DNA of 64,000 nt from Nitrospira sp. (GTDB lineage Bacteria; Nitrospirota; Nitrospiria; Nitrospirales; Nitrospiraceae), in NCBI GenBank assembly GCA_015709715.1, contig CP054184.1, positions 915,001 to 979,000 of the forward strand. Direction: 5' to 3'. The notes beneath the pieces are model-generated. The model made no database searches. It was not told the origin of the DNA and saw only the letters and a list, made by a program, of their open reading frames with translations. Both the position numbers and the translations under genes were made by a program. Below are positions 26,226 through 35,285 of this stretch, one piece after another; the stretch's first letter is position 1; each line of letters opens with the position of its first letter.

Positions 26226-27857
26226 TCAACAAGGTCGTCCGCTGCTCTCTAAACGAAAAAAGACCCTCTGAAATCTCTCCCAACTTTCATTTGATATTTT
26301 ATAGGAAAAGGTCTCCTTGTCTCTTCGGCACTCAATTGAGAAATCTTCCTCGATTTTTTTCACAATGGCCAAAGCAGTCTTTCGTGCATATTGGATTGGA
26401 GCTGTTTCCTTGAGTGGATGGGAAAATCGTCGCCCATCTTCCGGTCGACGATTTTCCGAACGTGGAAATTTTGTATGTATTTTGTCATTTCTTGGAACCG
26501 GATATCGCGCTTCGATGTAGGCTGCCTTTAGGATCCGAATCAATTCATCTTCAGAATAAGGCTCGAACTTCTTATTCTGGCCATGCCCTCGGTCCTGCTT
26601 TGGCGGAGCTATCGGTAGGACGCCTCTCGATCGAAGACAACTCAGCAACTTTTCCAGGTCATGCCCTAAATCTTTGGCTATTTTGTTAATTCTCTTAGAA
26701 CGGCGATCCTCCGGCAAGTGTTCCCAAACTGATGCTGAACGGGCAAGAATATATGCTTTACAGATCTTTTCCAGACCTTGATAGCAAAAAAATGTGCTGT
26801 ATTCAGGCCACTTCCTTGCCGATTCAAATTCAATACTAATGTAAAAATCCTTTATCCCAGAAGTAATCCAATTTTGGATCACTTGGGTCTTGTTCGTGCG
26901 GCTCGACTTCATTCGCTCCGCCAAATCGATCAACACTCCCTCCCGCAAGCCCAAATCACTCACCAAAACCTTCGCCGTTCCCAACGTCTCCATCACCGTC
27001 CTGAGAATGATCGCGCCGGCGACGATGACCTCTTCTCGACCACGCTCCAAGCCTGGAAGCCCCTGCCGTTGAGCCTTGGAGCGGCTCAGAAGCTGCTGCT
27101 CCAACCCGGTCACTGTTTCCAGCGTGAGAATGTAGTTGTGAATCCTGGCCGGCTCATAGGTCGGTAGCTGCTGCGCCATAGCGGCCAGCGCGGTAATCGT
27201 GCCGGCTGTGCCGACAAAGGTGAGCCCCTCCCGCCTCGGTATATCCGCCAGGGCCGCGGCTGTCTCACTCCGCACCCAGTCCCTCGCCTGCGCCACTTCG
27301 TCACCAGTCGGCGGGTCGTGATGCAGCAGCCGTTCGCTCAACCGCACGACCCCGACGTCGATTGAGCGCACCAGTGGAGAGTGGGCCGGCCGATCCAGGA
27401 TGAATTCCGTGCTTCCCCCGCCGATGTCGAGGGCCAACATGTCGTTCACACCAGGGGGCAGGCCCGATCGGATGCCCAACAAGGTCCGGCGCGCTTCCTC
27501 TTCACCGGAGATGATTTCAACGTCAAACCCCACTTCTTGCCGGACGAACCCGAGGAACTCCTCCCGGTTATAGGCATCGCGCACCGCACTGGTCGCGACC
27601 ACGGCGGTCGCCGAGACGTGGTGTTCGTTGATCGCGTGCCGCCATTCCTGCAAGGTCGCGATCACCCGTTGCATGGCGTCTGGCCGGATGACTCGATTCC
27701 GGTCGACACCTTGGCCCAAATGCAGGATGCGACGGTCGGAGCGAAGCTCACGCAGGCCACCCGATGGCTGCCGCTCCGCGATCAGCAGACGACAGGTCAA
27801 CGTGCCGATATCGATTCCCGCCAGGATGAGCGGCGCCGAACTAGAACCGACGGTCAT
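26226..27857 (-). CDS. Ppx/GppA-type phosphatase fused to a HEPN-like C-terminal domain
   Basis: 543 aa from the ATG at 27857, which has GAGGAG 6 bases upstream. Residues ~10-315 are a full Ppx/GppA exopolyphosphatase/pppGpp phosphatase: GIDIGTLTCRLLI, VVATSAVRDAYNR, ISGEEEARRTLLG, ALDIGGGSTEF, GTAGTITALAAM and VLVSDLGLREGVL. Normal short Ppx proteins end just after this. Here ~220 more residues follow, from a visibly AT-richer stretch (about 26226-26900). They resemble a HEPN domain: ESARKWPEYSTFFCYQGLEK, then ICKAYILARS, a GHDLEKLL segment and AAYIEARYPVP. The canonical RNase motif R-x4-6-H is not evident. The junction and nearby IS suggest fusion by recombination. Confidence 0.8.
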   Translation of the reverse strand: MTVGSSSAPLILAGIDIGTLTCRLLIAERQPSGGLRELRSDRRILHLGQGVDRNRVIRPDAMQRVIATLQEWRHAINEHHVSATAVVATSAVRDAYNREEFLGFVRQEVGFDVEIISGEEEARRTLLGIRSGLPPGVNDMLALDIGGGSTEFILDRPAHSPLVRSIDVGVVRLSERLLHHDPPTGDEVAQARDWVRSETAAALADIPRREGLTFVGTAGTITALAAMAQQLPTYEPARIHNYILTLETVTGLEQQLLSRSKAQRQGLPGLERGREEVIVAGAIILRTVMETLGTAKVLVSDLGLREGVLIDLAERMKSSRTNKTQVIQNWITSGIKDFYISIEFESARKWPEYSTFFCYQGLEKICKAYILARSASVWEHLPEDRRSKRINKIAKDLGHDLEKLLSCLRSRGVLPIAPPKQDRGHGQNKKFEPYSEDELIRILKAAYIEARYPVPRNDKIHTKFPRSENRRPEDGRRFSHPLKETAPIQYARKTALAIVKKIEEDFSIECRRDKETFSYKISNESWERFQRVFFRLESSGRPC

Positions 27858-27867
27858 GACGGGCTCC

Positions 27868-28194
27868 TCATGGTCCATCGATTGCGATGTCATTCATTTC
27901 CAACAGGAGCTTCGTGCGTTCCTCCTGCAGCGCCTTCACTTGAGCCAACAGGCGGACGACTTCCCCATCCGTCAGAATGCGGTCCAGTGAATCGCCGCGT
28001 TCGTGCAGTTCGATAGTTCGCTCGCCGATATCGGCATGCAGGTCATCCAATTGTTGATCGAGCTTGCGCAGTTCCAACCGGTACCGGAGCAACTCGCCTT
28101 CTTCCATCGCACGCGTGGCGACCTGAGCCGTGCCCTGGCGCACAGTCACCCACCCAGCACGCAAATCGTGACTCAATCGTTGGAAAAGTCCCAT
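27868..28194 (-). CDS. Small coiled-coil hypothetical protein
   Basis: 108 aa, almost all helical, with heptad-like Leu/Asp spacing (LRYRLELRKLDQQLDDLHAD, then LLAQVKALQEERTKLLLEM). It starts MGLFQRLSHDLRAGWVTVRQ with an amphipathic N-terminal helix. The ATG at 28194 has GGAGGG 6 bases upstream. It sits between recG and the Ppx gene on the same strand, 10 bases before the latter, and is probably cotranscribed. No known function. Confidence 0.7.
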   Translation of the reverse strand: MGLFQRLSHDLRAGWVTVRQGTAQVATRAMEEGELLRYRLELRKLDQQLDDLHADIGERTIELHERGDSLDRILTDGEVVRLLAQVKALQEERTKLLLEMNDIAIDGP

Positions 28195-28231
28195 CACTGA
28201 CCCTCCACGTGAATGGACCGGTTTATGACGG

Positions 28232-30760
28232 TCAACTTACCTCGCCCAAGGCCAGTTTGCCTTGCCAGCGCCGCAACATCGCCGCCTTCAAGGCCTGATG
28301 CTGCGGGGATGCCAACATGGGATCCTGCGCCACCAGCGCCTTGGCTTCCCGCCTGACTTGCTCCAAGAGGTCGACGTCCCGGACGAGATTCGCCGCATGG
28401 AATTCCGGCAGTCCCCACTGTCGCAAGCCCCAGAACTCGCCGGGCCCGCGGATCTTGAGATCTTCCTCCGCAATCACAAACCCGTCGTTCGACGAAACCA
28501 AGGCCTGGAGGCGTTGTTGGGCATTGGAGAGAGTCTGTTCCGGTGCCCCGTGACGCGCCAGTCTGGATCGCCCCTCGCGCGGCAGGTAACTCGCCATCAG
28601 CAGACAGAGGGATTGGTGCGCACCCCGCCCCACACGCCCGCGCAACTGATGCAATTGCGCCAGCCCGAAGCGTTCGGCATGCTCGATCACCATGACGGTC
28701 GCATTGGGCACATCGACGCCTACTTCAATCACGGTGGTGGCGACAAGAATCTGAATGGTGCCCGCCTTGAAGGCCGCCATGGTCTGTTCCTTCTCGGCGG
28801 CCGAGAGTCGTCCATGCAGCAACCCGACGCGTGCCTGGGGAAAGATCTCGCGTTGGAGTTGTTCAGCCCCCTGGATCGCCGCTTTGAGATCGACCTTCTC
28901 CGATTCCTCGACCAGCGGATACACGATATAGGCCTGGCGACCGGCCTGCAGTTCATCGCCGACCGACTGCCAGGCCTTGCGACGCTGCCCCTCGCTATAG
29001 AGCATCGTTCGGACCGGTTTGCGGCCCGGCGGCAATATGTCGATGACCGACACCTCAAGATCGCCATACACGGTCATCGCCAAGGTGCGGGGAATCGGTG
29101 TCGCCGTCATCACGAGCACATCCGAACGATAGCCCTTGTCGAGCAGGGTTTTCCTCTGAAGCACTCCGAACTTGTGTTGCTCATCTACGATGGCCAACGC
29201 AAGATTGGCAAAGGTGACATCCTTTTGAATCAAGGCATGGGTTCCGATCGCAACCTGAGCTTCGCCGTTCGCCAATCGCTTCAGCATCTCCTTCCGATCC
29301 TTTGCCTTGCCGCCGCCCTTCAGCAACACCACCGTCAGTCCCAGGGCCTCAAGCGTCGATTTGAGATTCAGGTAATGCTGTTCGGCCAGAATTTCAGTGG
29401 GGGCCATCAGGGCCGTTTGGTAGCCTGCCCCACAGGCCAGCACCAACGCATGAAGCGCCACGACCGTCTTGCCCGACCCGACATCCCCCTGCACCAGACG
29501 GTTCATGGGCCGGGACGATGCCATGTCGGCCTGAATTTCACGGAACACCCGTTCCTGCGCCGAGGTCAGTTTGAACGGCAGCAGCCGGGCCAGACCGGTC
29601 AGGTGCGGCGGGTGCGGGTTGATGTGAAACGGTTTCCGCTCTTCGTGGATGTTCCGTTGGCGCCAAGCCATGGCCGTTTGTAAGAGGAACAACTCTTCAA
29701 AGGCGAGCCGGCGATGGGCCGGCGAGAGGCCGCGATTGAGCACGTCAAGATCAGATTGTGCCGACGGATAGTGAACCTGCCGCAGTGCCTCTCCGATTGG
29801 CAGCAAGCGATGCCGGGCTCGTAGGGCAATCGGCAGCACCTCTTCCGCATCGGTCTCATGCTCGGCCAGCAACCCATGGACCAGCACACGCATCTGACGT
29901 GAGGTCCAGCCCTTCGTCTCATGATAGATCGGGACAATCCTCCCGACGTGGAGCAACTCATCGTCTTCGCCAAGTAGTTCGAATTGGGTCGCCTCCAGCC
30001 GCAGATCCATCCACCCACGTCGGCCGGCCGCCACACGACCGGTCATCATCACCCGCAGGCCCTCGACCAAGACGTCCGACAGATAAGGCTGATTAAAAAA
30101 AACGGCGTGCGCCACACCGGTCTGATCTTGCACGTCCACTTCGAGAATCGATAACCGGCGAAACCGTGCACGCGTCAATTGAGTATGCACAATGATTCCA
30201 CAGATGGTCTGGGTCGCGCCCGGGACGAGCTTCCCCACAGGAGTCACCACTGATCGATCGTCGTACCGCCAAGGTAGCGTCCAGAGCGCCTGTTCGACGG
30301 TACGAATGCCCAACCGATCCAGCAGGCTGCTGCGTTTCGGGCCGACCCCCTTGACAAACTGAATCGGTACAGCCCAGAGAGGCTGCTGGGAAGGGGACCG
30401 ACGGGCCTGAGGGGCTGATTGCCCCCCTAGCTGTACGCTGTAGGAGCGATGGGGCTCCTCCACGCTCCCTTGCAACCGCCGAAGCAGGACGAGGGCCTGG
30501 GCCAGCCGATCCTGCTGTTCAACCGGAGTCAGCGCCGTATGAAAATCCACAAAAAGATTCCGAAGCACCAGGAGGTCATTTTCGACCGCACGCGGATAGA
30601 CCCGCTCACTCAAGGCGCCGATGACCTGCTCCGAGACAAACCGGTCGAGGTGTTTGACGGTCGCCAGATGGGCACCGGCATCACGGCAGGCGAATTCGAG
30701 GGGTCTGGCGACACGCTGAAGGAAGGCCTGGAAGGGATCGGGCCCATCAGGTCGTGACAT
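28232..30760 (-). CDS. recG: ATP-dependent DNA helicase RecG
   Basis: 842-aa RecG, which reverses stalled replication forks and branch-migrates Holliday junctions. An extended N-terminal helical region (~130 residues) precedes the wedge/OB domain (KGVGPKRSSLLDRLGIRTVE marks its start). Helicase motif I is QGDVGSGKTVVALHAL, motif II is IVDEQHKFGV, motif III is VMTATPIPRTLAM, and the second RecA domain has TTVIEVGVDVPNATVMVIEH and QLHQLRGRVGRG. The long N-terminus is like thermophile RecG. The start is uncertain: ATG at 30760 or GTG at 30781, which has GGGAGG close by. Confidence 0.95.
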   Translation of the reverse strand: MSRPDGPDPFQAFLQRVARPLEFACRDAGAHLATVKHLDRFVSEQVIGALSERVYPRAVENDLLVLRNLFVDFHTALTPVEQQDRLAQALVLLRRLQGSVEEPHRSYSVQLGGQSAPQARRSPSQQPLWAVPIQFVKGVGPKRSSLLDRLGIRTVEQALWTLPWRYDDRSVVTPVGKLVPGATQTICGIIVHTQLTRARFRRLSILEVDVQDQTGVAHAVFFNQPYLSDVLVEGLRVMMTGRVAAGRRGWMDLRLEATQFELLGEDDELLHVGRIVPIYHETKGWTSRQMRVLVHGLLAEHETDAEEVLPIALRARHRLLPIGEALRQVHYPSAQSDLDVLNRGLSPAHRRLAFEELFLLQTAMAWRQRNIHEERKPFHINPHPPHLTGLARLLPFKLTSAQERVFREIQADMASSRPMNRLVQGDVGSGKTVVALHALVLACGAGYQTALMAPTEILAEQHYLNLKSTLEALGLTVVLLKGGGKAKDRKEMLKRLANGEAQVAIGTHALIQKDVTFANLALAIVDEQHKFGVLQRKTLLDKGYRSDVLVMTATPIPRTLAMTVYGDLEVSVIDILPPGRKPVRTMLYSEGQRRKAWQSVGDELQAGRQAYIVYPLVEESEKVDLKAAIQGAEQLQREIFPQARVGLLHGRLSAAEKEQTMAAFKAGTIQILVATTVIEVGVDVPNATVMVIEHAERFGLAQLHQLRGRVGRGAHQSLCLLMASYLPREGRSRLARHGAPEQTLSNAQQRLQALVSSNDGFVIAEEDLKIRGPGEFWGLRQWGLPEFHAANLVRDVDLLEQVRREAKALVAQDPMLASPQHQALKAAMLRRWQGKLALGEVS

Positions 30761-30866
30761 GCTGGGCTCGGATCGTACCACAGCCCTCCCTGCCGCTCAA
30801 CGAGAGGGGCCGGGCGGGAACCTCGCGTTTCGACGCCCCGTCGGTGTCTGGCTTTTCTGACTTTCC

Positions 30867-30895
30867 TTGGCGCTCGTTCTGCTCAATGCTAGAGT
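30867..30895 (+). promoter_or_regulatory. Candidate promoter of the TPR metallopeptidase gene
   Basis: TTGGCG (30867-30872), a 17-base spacer and TAGAGT (30890-30895), about 30 bases before the ATG at 30927, which has its own AGAAGGA ribosome site. Confidence 0.4.
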
Positions 30896-30926
30896 GATTT
30901 TGCGTAGGACGGACAGAAGGAGCACT

Positions 30927-32369
30927 ATGTATCGACGCAACATCAAACACATCCTGGTACCGCTGGCGGTCGTGATCGGCCTGTTCATCTTCTACCAAGT
31001 GAAGGTGAAACCGACGTATTTTCAGGACCCCGCGCCCCTCCCGCCGCACATCGTCGCCGAGGAAAACCCGTCCAACGCCTCCACTCCGGTGGCCTCTCCA
31101 CAGAATACGTCCGAGATAGAACGGAAACGCCCTCGCACAATCGATCCCGTGAGTATTCCGGTTCCCAGACATCTTGAACTGCTGAGCGCCATTCACGAGG
31201 AACTTGAAAAACATAACGTCGTACTGGCAGAAACAAAACTGACGGACCTGCCCTCCTCGATTCTCACGGAGTCCGCAACCAGGCGGCACGTCGCAATTCT
31301 ATGGAACAACCTCGGGATCTTGCAGGAAAAAACCGGCGGGACCGAAGTGTCCGTGAAGGCATTCAAGAAGGCGGTCTCGCTTGATCCGCAAAATCCCGTC
31401 GCCCACCTCAATCTGGCCAATGCGTATTGGGGCCTCCGCGACCCGGCGCTGACGGAAGAGTTCTTGCGGAAGGTGATGACCCTGGCCCCGGACGAGCCGT
31501 TCCCTCACCTGGCTTTGGCCGACTTGCTGCAAGAGAAGGATCAACTCACTGAAGCAGGCAAGCAACTGGCGCAGGCGCAGGCACGCATCAAGAAAGATCC
31601 CGCCTTGCAGTCCTACCTGAAAGCGGTCACCGCGAAGGTCCACCGCGCAGAAAAGGCGGAAGAGCACTTCTCAACGCGCAGCAGCGTGCACTTCACGGTG
31701 AAATACGACGGGACAGCCGATCCGACGACGTGGACCACCGTCTTGGACATTCTCGAAGAGGCCTATCGAGACATCGGGCAGAAGTTTCAATTCCACCCGT
31801 CCCATCCGATCATGGTCGTGCTGCACACCAAAGATCGGTTTCAGCAGGCCTCGGGAAGCCCCGCGTGGGCCGACGGCCTTTTTGATCCTGTGCTGGGACG
31901 GATTCAAATTCCCACCCAGGGCGCCGCCACGGATCATGCTTGGCTGACCCGCGTGTTGCGCCATGAGTTTGTCCACGCCCTCGTGCATGAACAATTGGGA
32001 GGAGCTGGCGAGCCGATCCCCACCTGGCTGAATGAAGGGCTGGCCATGCAGCTGGCGGGAGACCACTGGCAAGACATCACGGGCACGGTCCCAGCCGAAC
32101 GGAGTTTGATTCCGTTAACCGCTTTGGAGGGAAGTTGGGAAACGCTCCCTGCCGAGCACGTCGGCATGGCCTACTACGAGGCCAATGCGGCCACCCACTA
32201 CTTAATCGAACGATATGGCATGCATAAGGTGCACGAGGTGCTTGCCCACCTGAAGGCGCGACAAACTATCGCCGCCGCCATGCAAGACCGACTGTTGGTA
32301 TCGTATGACCACTTTCAGCAGCAATGGGCCGACAGTCTGGCAAACACCCTTGTCCAACCACGGTCATAA
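30927..32369 (+). CDS. Membrane-anchored TPR protein with gluzincin (peptidase MA-like) domain
   Basis: 480 aa. An N-terminal basic patch plus one membrane helix (HILVPLAVVIGLFIFYQV) puts the rest outside the cytoplasm. A Pro/Thr-rich linker follows, then TPR-like helices around residues 110-210 (NNLGILQEKTGGTEVSVKAF, NLANAYWGLRDPALTEEFL). The C-terminal peptidase domain has VLRHEFVHALVHEQ (HExxH) and a downstream Glu in IPTWLNEGLAMQ, the gluzincin pattern. The family is called 'peptidase MA-like'; substrates are unknown. It stops three bases before the opposing gene's stop. Confidence 0.82.
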   Translation: MYRRNIKHILVPLAVVIGLFIFYQVKVKPTYFQDPAPLPPHIVAEENPSNASTPVASPQNTSEIERKRPRTIDPVSIPVPRHLELLSAIHEELEKHNVVLAETKLTDLPSSILTESATRRHVAILWNNLGILQEKTGGTEVSVKAFKKAVSLDPQNPVAHLNLANAYWGLRDPALTEEFLRKVMTLAPDEPFPHLALADLLQEKDQLTEAGKQLAQAQARIKKDPALQSYLKAVTAKVHRAEKAEEHFSTRSSVHFTVKYDGTADPTTWTTVLDILEEAYRDIGQKFQFHPSHPIMVVLHTKDRFQQASGSPAWADGLFDPVLGRIQIPTQGAATDHAWLTRVLRHEFVHALVHEQLGGAGEPIPTWLNEGLAMQLAGDHWQDITGTVPAERSLIPLTALEGSWETLPAEHVGMAYYEANAATHYLIERYGMHKVHEVLAHLKARQTIAAAMQDRLLVSYDHFQQQWADSLANTLVQPRS

Positions 32370-32372
32370 CCC

Positions 32373-33302
32373 CTAGCGCCACCGTACAAAATACGCGTCA
32401 CGACGCGGCTGTCCGAACCCGTTCCAGAGAGGAATGGCGTGAGGATGGGCCTCCTGCTCTGTCACAGTCGGTGGATCCCCAATCCCCTCCAACTGATCGA
32501 ACGAATCCTGCCACAGCAACGCCCCGGACATGGTGTCGTAGGCCTGTACAACCAACTCAAACACAGGTGCCGGCGAAGCATCGACCAGACTAGGCGATGC
32601 CGATCCAAGCGACGACTGGTCCCACCGAACCGGCTTTCCGTTTCCAGGAGCAAAGCGGTCCTGCCACAGGAGGTTCCCGCTTACGGGATTGAGGGCCCGA
32701 ACGGAATACAACGTCTGCAGCGTGTTCTGGCTCCGATCCGCAACGGAGGCGGCTGATGGCGTAGTGGGTCGAAGGACGACATCCGCCCCCATCGCGCCCC
32801 CATCGCCAGGTTTCAAGAGGTTCAATTGTCCTTCCCAGAGAAAGCGACCGGTCTCGGCGTCGTACACGCGCAATAGAAACATGCGGTTTCCCTTGGAGTC
32901 CGTCCCGATCCCGCCGGCAAAGATGCGCCCTCTATTTCCATCCGTTATGGCTGCCCCCTCTTCCTTCACATTTACATCGAAGGAATCTTCCGACAGAATG
33001 GTTCCCTTCCGCGCCTCATACGTTCTCACCGTCAGTAGCGAGGAATCGGCGACCTGAAAGCCAAAACCTGCGGCGACGACCTCTGCATGCTCGCCAGATG
33101 GTTTGGCCGCAGCCGACACCTCCCTGGGCAAAGGCTCGGCTCCGTCCACCGACGAGCCACCCATCCAATAGCCCAGAAGCATGAATCCGAGAAGTAACCG
33201 CAATCTGTGCGGTTCGGCCCCTTGACCGACCTCCCGCGCTCTTGCCAGCCCTTTCGACCCGGAAGCCCCCCCTGTCATGCGTGGAAATGTATAGGACAAC
33301 AC
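32373..33302 (-). CDS. Membrane-anchored PQQ-like repeat protein
   Basis: About 309 aa from a GTG at 33302 that has a strong AAGGAGG 5 bases upstream, which decides this start over several others. An N-terminal hydrophobic segment (LLLGFMLLGYWMGGS) is a signal or anchor. The rest has repeated strand motifs like PQQ/WD-type propeller blades: VYDAETGRFLWEGQL, VRALNPVSGNLLWQDRF and VQAYDTMSGALLWQDSF. Only three to four blades are visible, fewer than a full propeller. No catalytic motif. It may be a scaffold or envelope assembly factor; no better assignment. Confidence 0.65.
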   Translation of the reverse strand: MLSYTFPRMTGGASGSKGLARAREVGQGAEPHRLRLLLGFMLLGYWMGGSSVDGAEPLPREVSAAAKPSGEHAEVVAAGFGFQVADSSLLTVRTYEARKGTILSEDSFDVNVKEEGAAITDGNRGRIFAGGIGTDSKGNRMFLLRVYDAETGRFLWEGQLNLLKPGDGGAMGADVVLRPTTPSAASVADRSQNTLQTLYSVRALNPVSGNLLWQDRFAPGNGKPVRWDQSSLGSASPSLVDASPAPVFELVVQAYDTMSGALLWQDSFDQLEGIGDPPTVTEQEAHPHAIPLWNGFGQPRRDAYFVRWR

Positions 33303-33420
33303 ATCCGCCTCCTTATGTGAGGAGCGGATTGTCACTCGATGTCTTGCTGACGGTAAATCACCCGGCGGAGCACCCTTTCCCCTCCTATGCGGGAGAGGAA
33401 ATGCCGGACGGTAAGGCGCC

Positions 33421-33449
33421 TTGCAGGCGATGAGGGTGGTCGCTATAGT
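33421..33449 (+). promoter_or_regulatory. Candidate leaderless promoter of the small membrane protein gene
   Basis: TTGCAG (33421-33426), a 17-base spacer and TATAGT (33444-33449), ending seven bases before the ATG at 33457. No Shine-Dalgarno site. Confidence 0.45.
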
Positions 33450-33456
33450 ACACCCC

Positions 33457-33867
33457 ATGGTCTCCACCACCCCTCTGGTTCTGCTACTTTGCGCTATCGT
33501 TGCCACAGAGGGGGGACTGCGCTTGGTCGGCTCGCTGCCCTCTCAATCCTCCACGCAGCAGAGTGTGCTTCTGGGGTTTCTCTTTGGCCTTCCGTTGCTC
33601 CTGGTGGCGGGACTGCTGACGAATCGACGGCGATGGATCGGCATGGCCACGGTCATGTATAGCACGGTCGCGCTGGCACTGAACCTTGCCACCATCGTTC
33701 AGGAAGCTGGGCGGCCTTCGCCTGCACCGTTGGTCTTGGGCCTGACCCTGTTGAGCAGCGTACTGAATTTTCTCGTCATGGTCTTCGGCGGGCGCTTCGT
33801 TCTCGCGGACGGATCGGACGCGAGGCCGCTACAATCCCCCCCTCCCAATCCCCGGTTCCCCTCTTGA
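33457..33867 (+). CDS. Small integral membrane protein
   Basis: 136 aa with four predicted hydrophobic segments: TPLVLLLCAIVATEGG, LLGFLFGLPLLLVAGLL, a weaker one around MYSTVALALNLATIV and VLGLTLLSSVLNFLVMVFGG. The C-terminal tail is Pro-rich. Family not recognised. The ATG at 33457 is preferred because a -10 box ends seven bases before it; an ATG at 33430 would add nine residues. Its 3' end overlaps the converging methyltransferase gene by 92 bases, which is unusually long, so the last ~30 residues deserve caution. Confidence 0.6.
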   Translation: MVSTTPLVLLLCAIVATEGGLRLVGSLPSQSSTQQSVLLGFLFGLPLLLVAGLLTNRRRWIGMATVMYSTVALALNLATIVQEAGRPSPAPLVLGLTLLSSVLNFLVMVFGGRFVLADGSDARPLQSPPPNPRFPS

Positions 33868-34819
33868 GGACGATCGGACGGACTTTTACATACCCGGCCT
33901 TTCGCAACCATGCGGCAGTCTCACGGAACGGATAGGTATTGCCCCGCTCGGTGAACAGCAGCATGCTCACCGCGAACAAACTGGCCTCTTCGGAGTGCAG
34001 GTCTTCGCGCCCATGTAAAAAGGCGTCTTGAATGATCAGCGTTCCCCCGGGGGCCAACGCGTTCAGCACGCGGTGGAAGAGCGCCAGATTTTCTTCCGGC
34101 GAGTAGATGTGCAGCACGTTGGAATACCACACCACGTCGAACCGACCGGGAATCGGCTCCGACATGAAATCGAGCGGGAGGTACATAAGGCGCTTCCGCG
34201 CCGGATGATTCGCTGCAATATCCTTTGCGACCTCCAAGGCCGCGGCCCGATCACAGAGCGTCGCCGAGAGGCGAGGATGCCGTTCCATGAACGCCAACGC
34301 ATAAGTTCCCGGGCCGCCGCCCAGATCCAGGATGCTACGAGCCCGCCCCAAGTCCAGCTGCCGAGCAACCCTCGCGGCCACCTCCAGCGACCGATGATGC
34401 ATGGCCCAGGAAAACTGCCTGCGATAGTCCGGAGTCTCCTGCTCATCCCGATCCACGGGATGCCCGCTGCGCACCGCCTCAGTCAACCGAGACCAGTCCT
34501 GCCACTGGCTTTTCAGCAGGTCGAGATACGCTCCCCGGTAGGCTTGATGGCGGGCATTTAACACGGTCGCGGCAAAGCGGCTTGCACGGTACAGCTTCCC
34601 GCGCTTCCGCAACAAGCCACAGACTGCCAGGTTGCGGCAAAGAATATCCAATCCGCGCTCGCTGACTTTAAGTTTGTAGGCGAGCGCCGCGATCGGCCAG
34701 GCCTTAGTCCCCATGGCCGTAAACAGGTCCAATTCCAGCGCCGTCAGCATGACCCGGGGAAGCCGATAGGCAGCTACCAGATCGCGGAAGGTTTCGATCG
34801 AATTGATCGTATGCGGCAT
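33776..34819 (-). CDS. SAM-dependent O-methyltransferase (hydroxyneurosporene/ASMT family)
   Basis: 347 aa with the two-domain layout of CrtF/acetylserotonin-type O-methyltransferases. An N-terminal winged-helix dimerisation domain (LPRVMLTALELDLFTAMGTK) is followed by the Rossmann domain with motif I ARSILDLGGGPGTYALAFME, FDVVWYSNVLHIYSPEENL and LAPGGTLIIQDAFLHG. Small-molecule substrate unknown. It is the last gene of the minus-strand run that starts with the RiPP cassette at 41.2 kb, but a role there is only a possibility. It ends in an Arg-rich tail overlapping the opposing membrane-protein gene. Confidence 0.87.
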   Translation of the reverse strand: MPHTINSIETFRDLVAAYRLPRVMLTALELDLFTAMGTKAWPIAALAYKLKVSERGLDILCRNLAVCGLLRKRGKLYRASRFAATVLNARHQAYRGAYLDLLKSQWQDWSRLTEAVRSGHPVDRDEQETPDYRRQFSWAMHHRSLEVAARVARQLDLGRARSILDLGGGPGTYALAFMERHPRLSATLCDRAAALEVAKDIAANHPARKRLMYLPLDFMSEPIPGRFDVVWYSNVLHIYSPEENLALFHRVLNALAPGGTLIIQDAFLHGREDLHSEEASLFAVSMLLFTERGNTYPFRETAAWLRKAGYVKVRPIVLKRGTGDWEGGIVAASRPIRPRERSARRRP

Positions 34820-34847
34820 GGAGCGTGGAAGTCTCGACGCGACTCGG

Positions 34848-35285
34848 TCAGGAACGACTCACGAAAAGATTACGGCACCAGCGAACGGTCGTCAGCAGCT
34901 CGTCGAGCCGGTGAAAATCACAGAGTTTGAGAAACGTAATGGCGACATACTCGTCATTCATCTCCACCTGTTCAGTAAACCCAGCCTTGAGCAGCATCGG
35001 ACGCATCTTAGATACAGCGGGGCCCAGAAAATACTTCGCTTGTTTCGCTACCTCATCGGTTCCCAAATCCTCTGTCGTTCCATCGCACATGAGACTTTTC
35101 ACATCATCCATGGCCACGCCGTGTTGACAGAGTATGTGCCCGTCCGGTCGCACCTCCAGTAGCCAGCCGTCGTCAGAGAGATCCACAGCCACGGCTCCGC
35201 CGGGCTCCAATTCGTAGAATTGAGGAACTGCCGCTTGGAGACGAGATCGAACTTCATTCCATGAGACCAGCGCAGCACCGCTCAT
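34848..35285 (-). CDS. Hypothetical protein
   Basis: 145 aa, no signal or membrane segment. The N-terminal half is beta-rich (VAVDLSDDGWLLEVRPDGHI) and the C-terminal half helical (EQVEMNDEYVAITFLKLCDF). Family not recognised. Its start overlaps the stop of the upstream TPR gene (ATGA, 35282-35285), so the two are probably translated together. Confidence 0.62.
   Translation of the reverse strand: MSGAALVSWNEVRSRLQAAVPQFYELEPGGAVAVDLSDDGWLLEVRPDGHILCQHGVAMDDVKSLMCDGTTEDLGTDEVAKQAKYFLGPAVSKMRPMLLKAGFTEQVEMNDEYVAITFLKLCDFHRLDELLTTVRWCRNLFVSRS

Noticed and set aside
26226-26900. HEPN RNase active motif R-x4-6-H in the Ppx tail
   Set aside because: The nearest Arg before the conserved GH is ten residues away, so I claim only a HEPN-like fold, not RNase activity.
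28262-29683. 473-aa open frame opposite recG
   Set aside because: No start signals, biased composition, and recG motifs on the other strand are complete.
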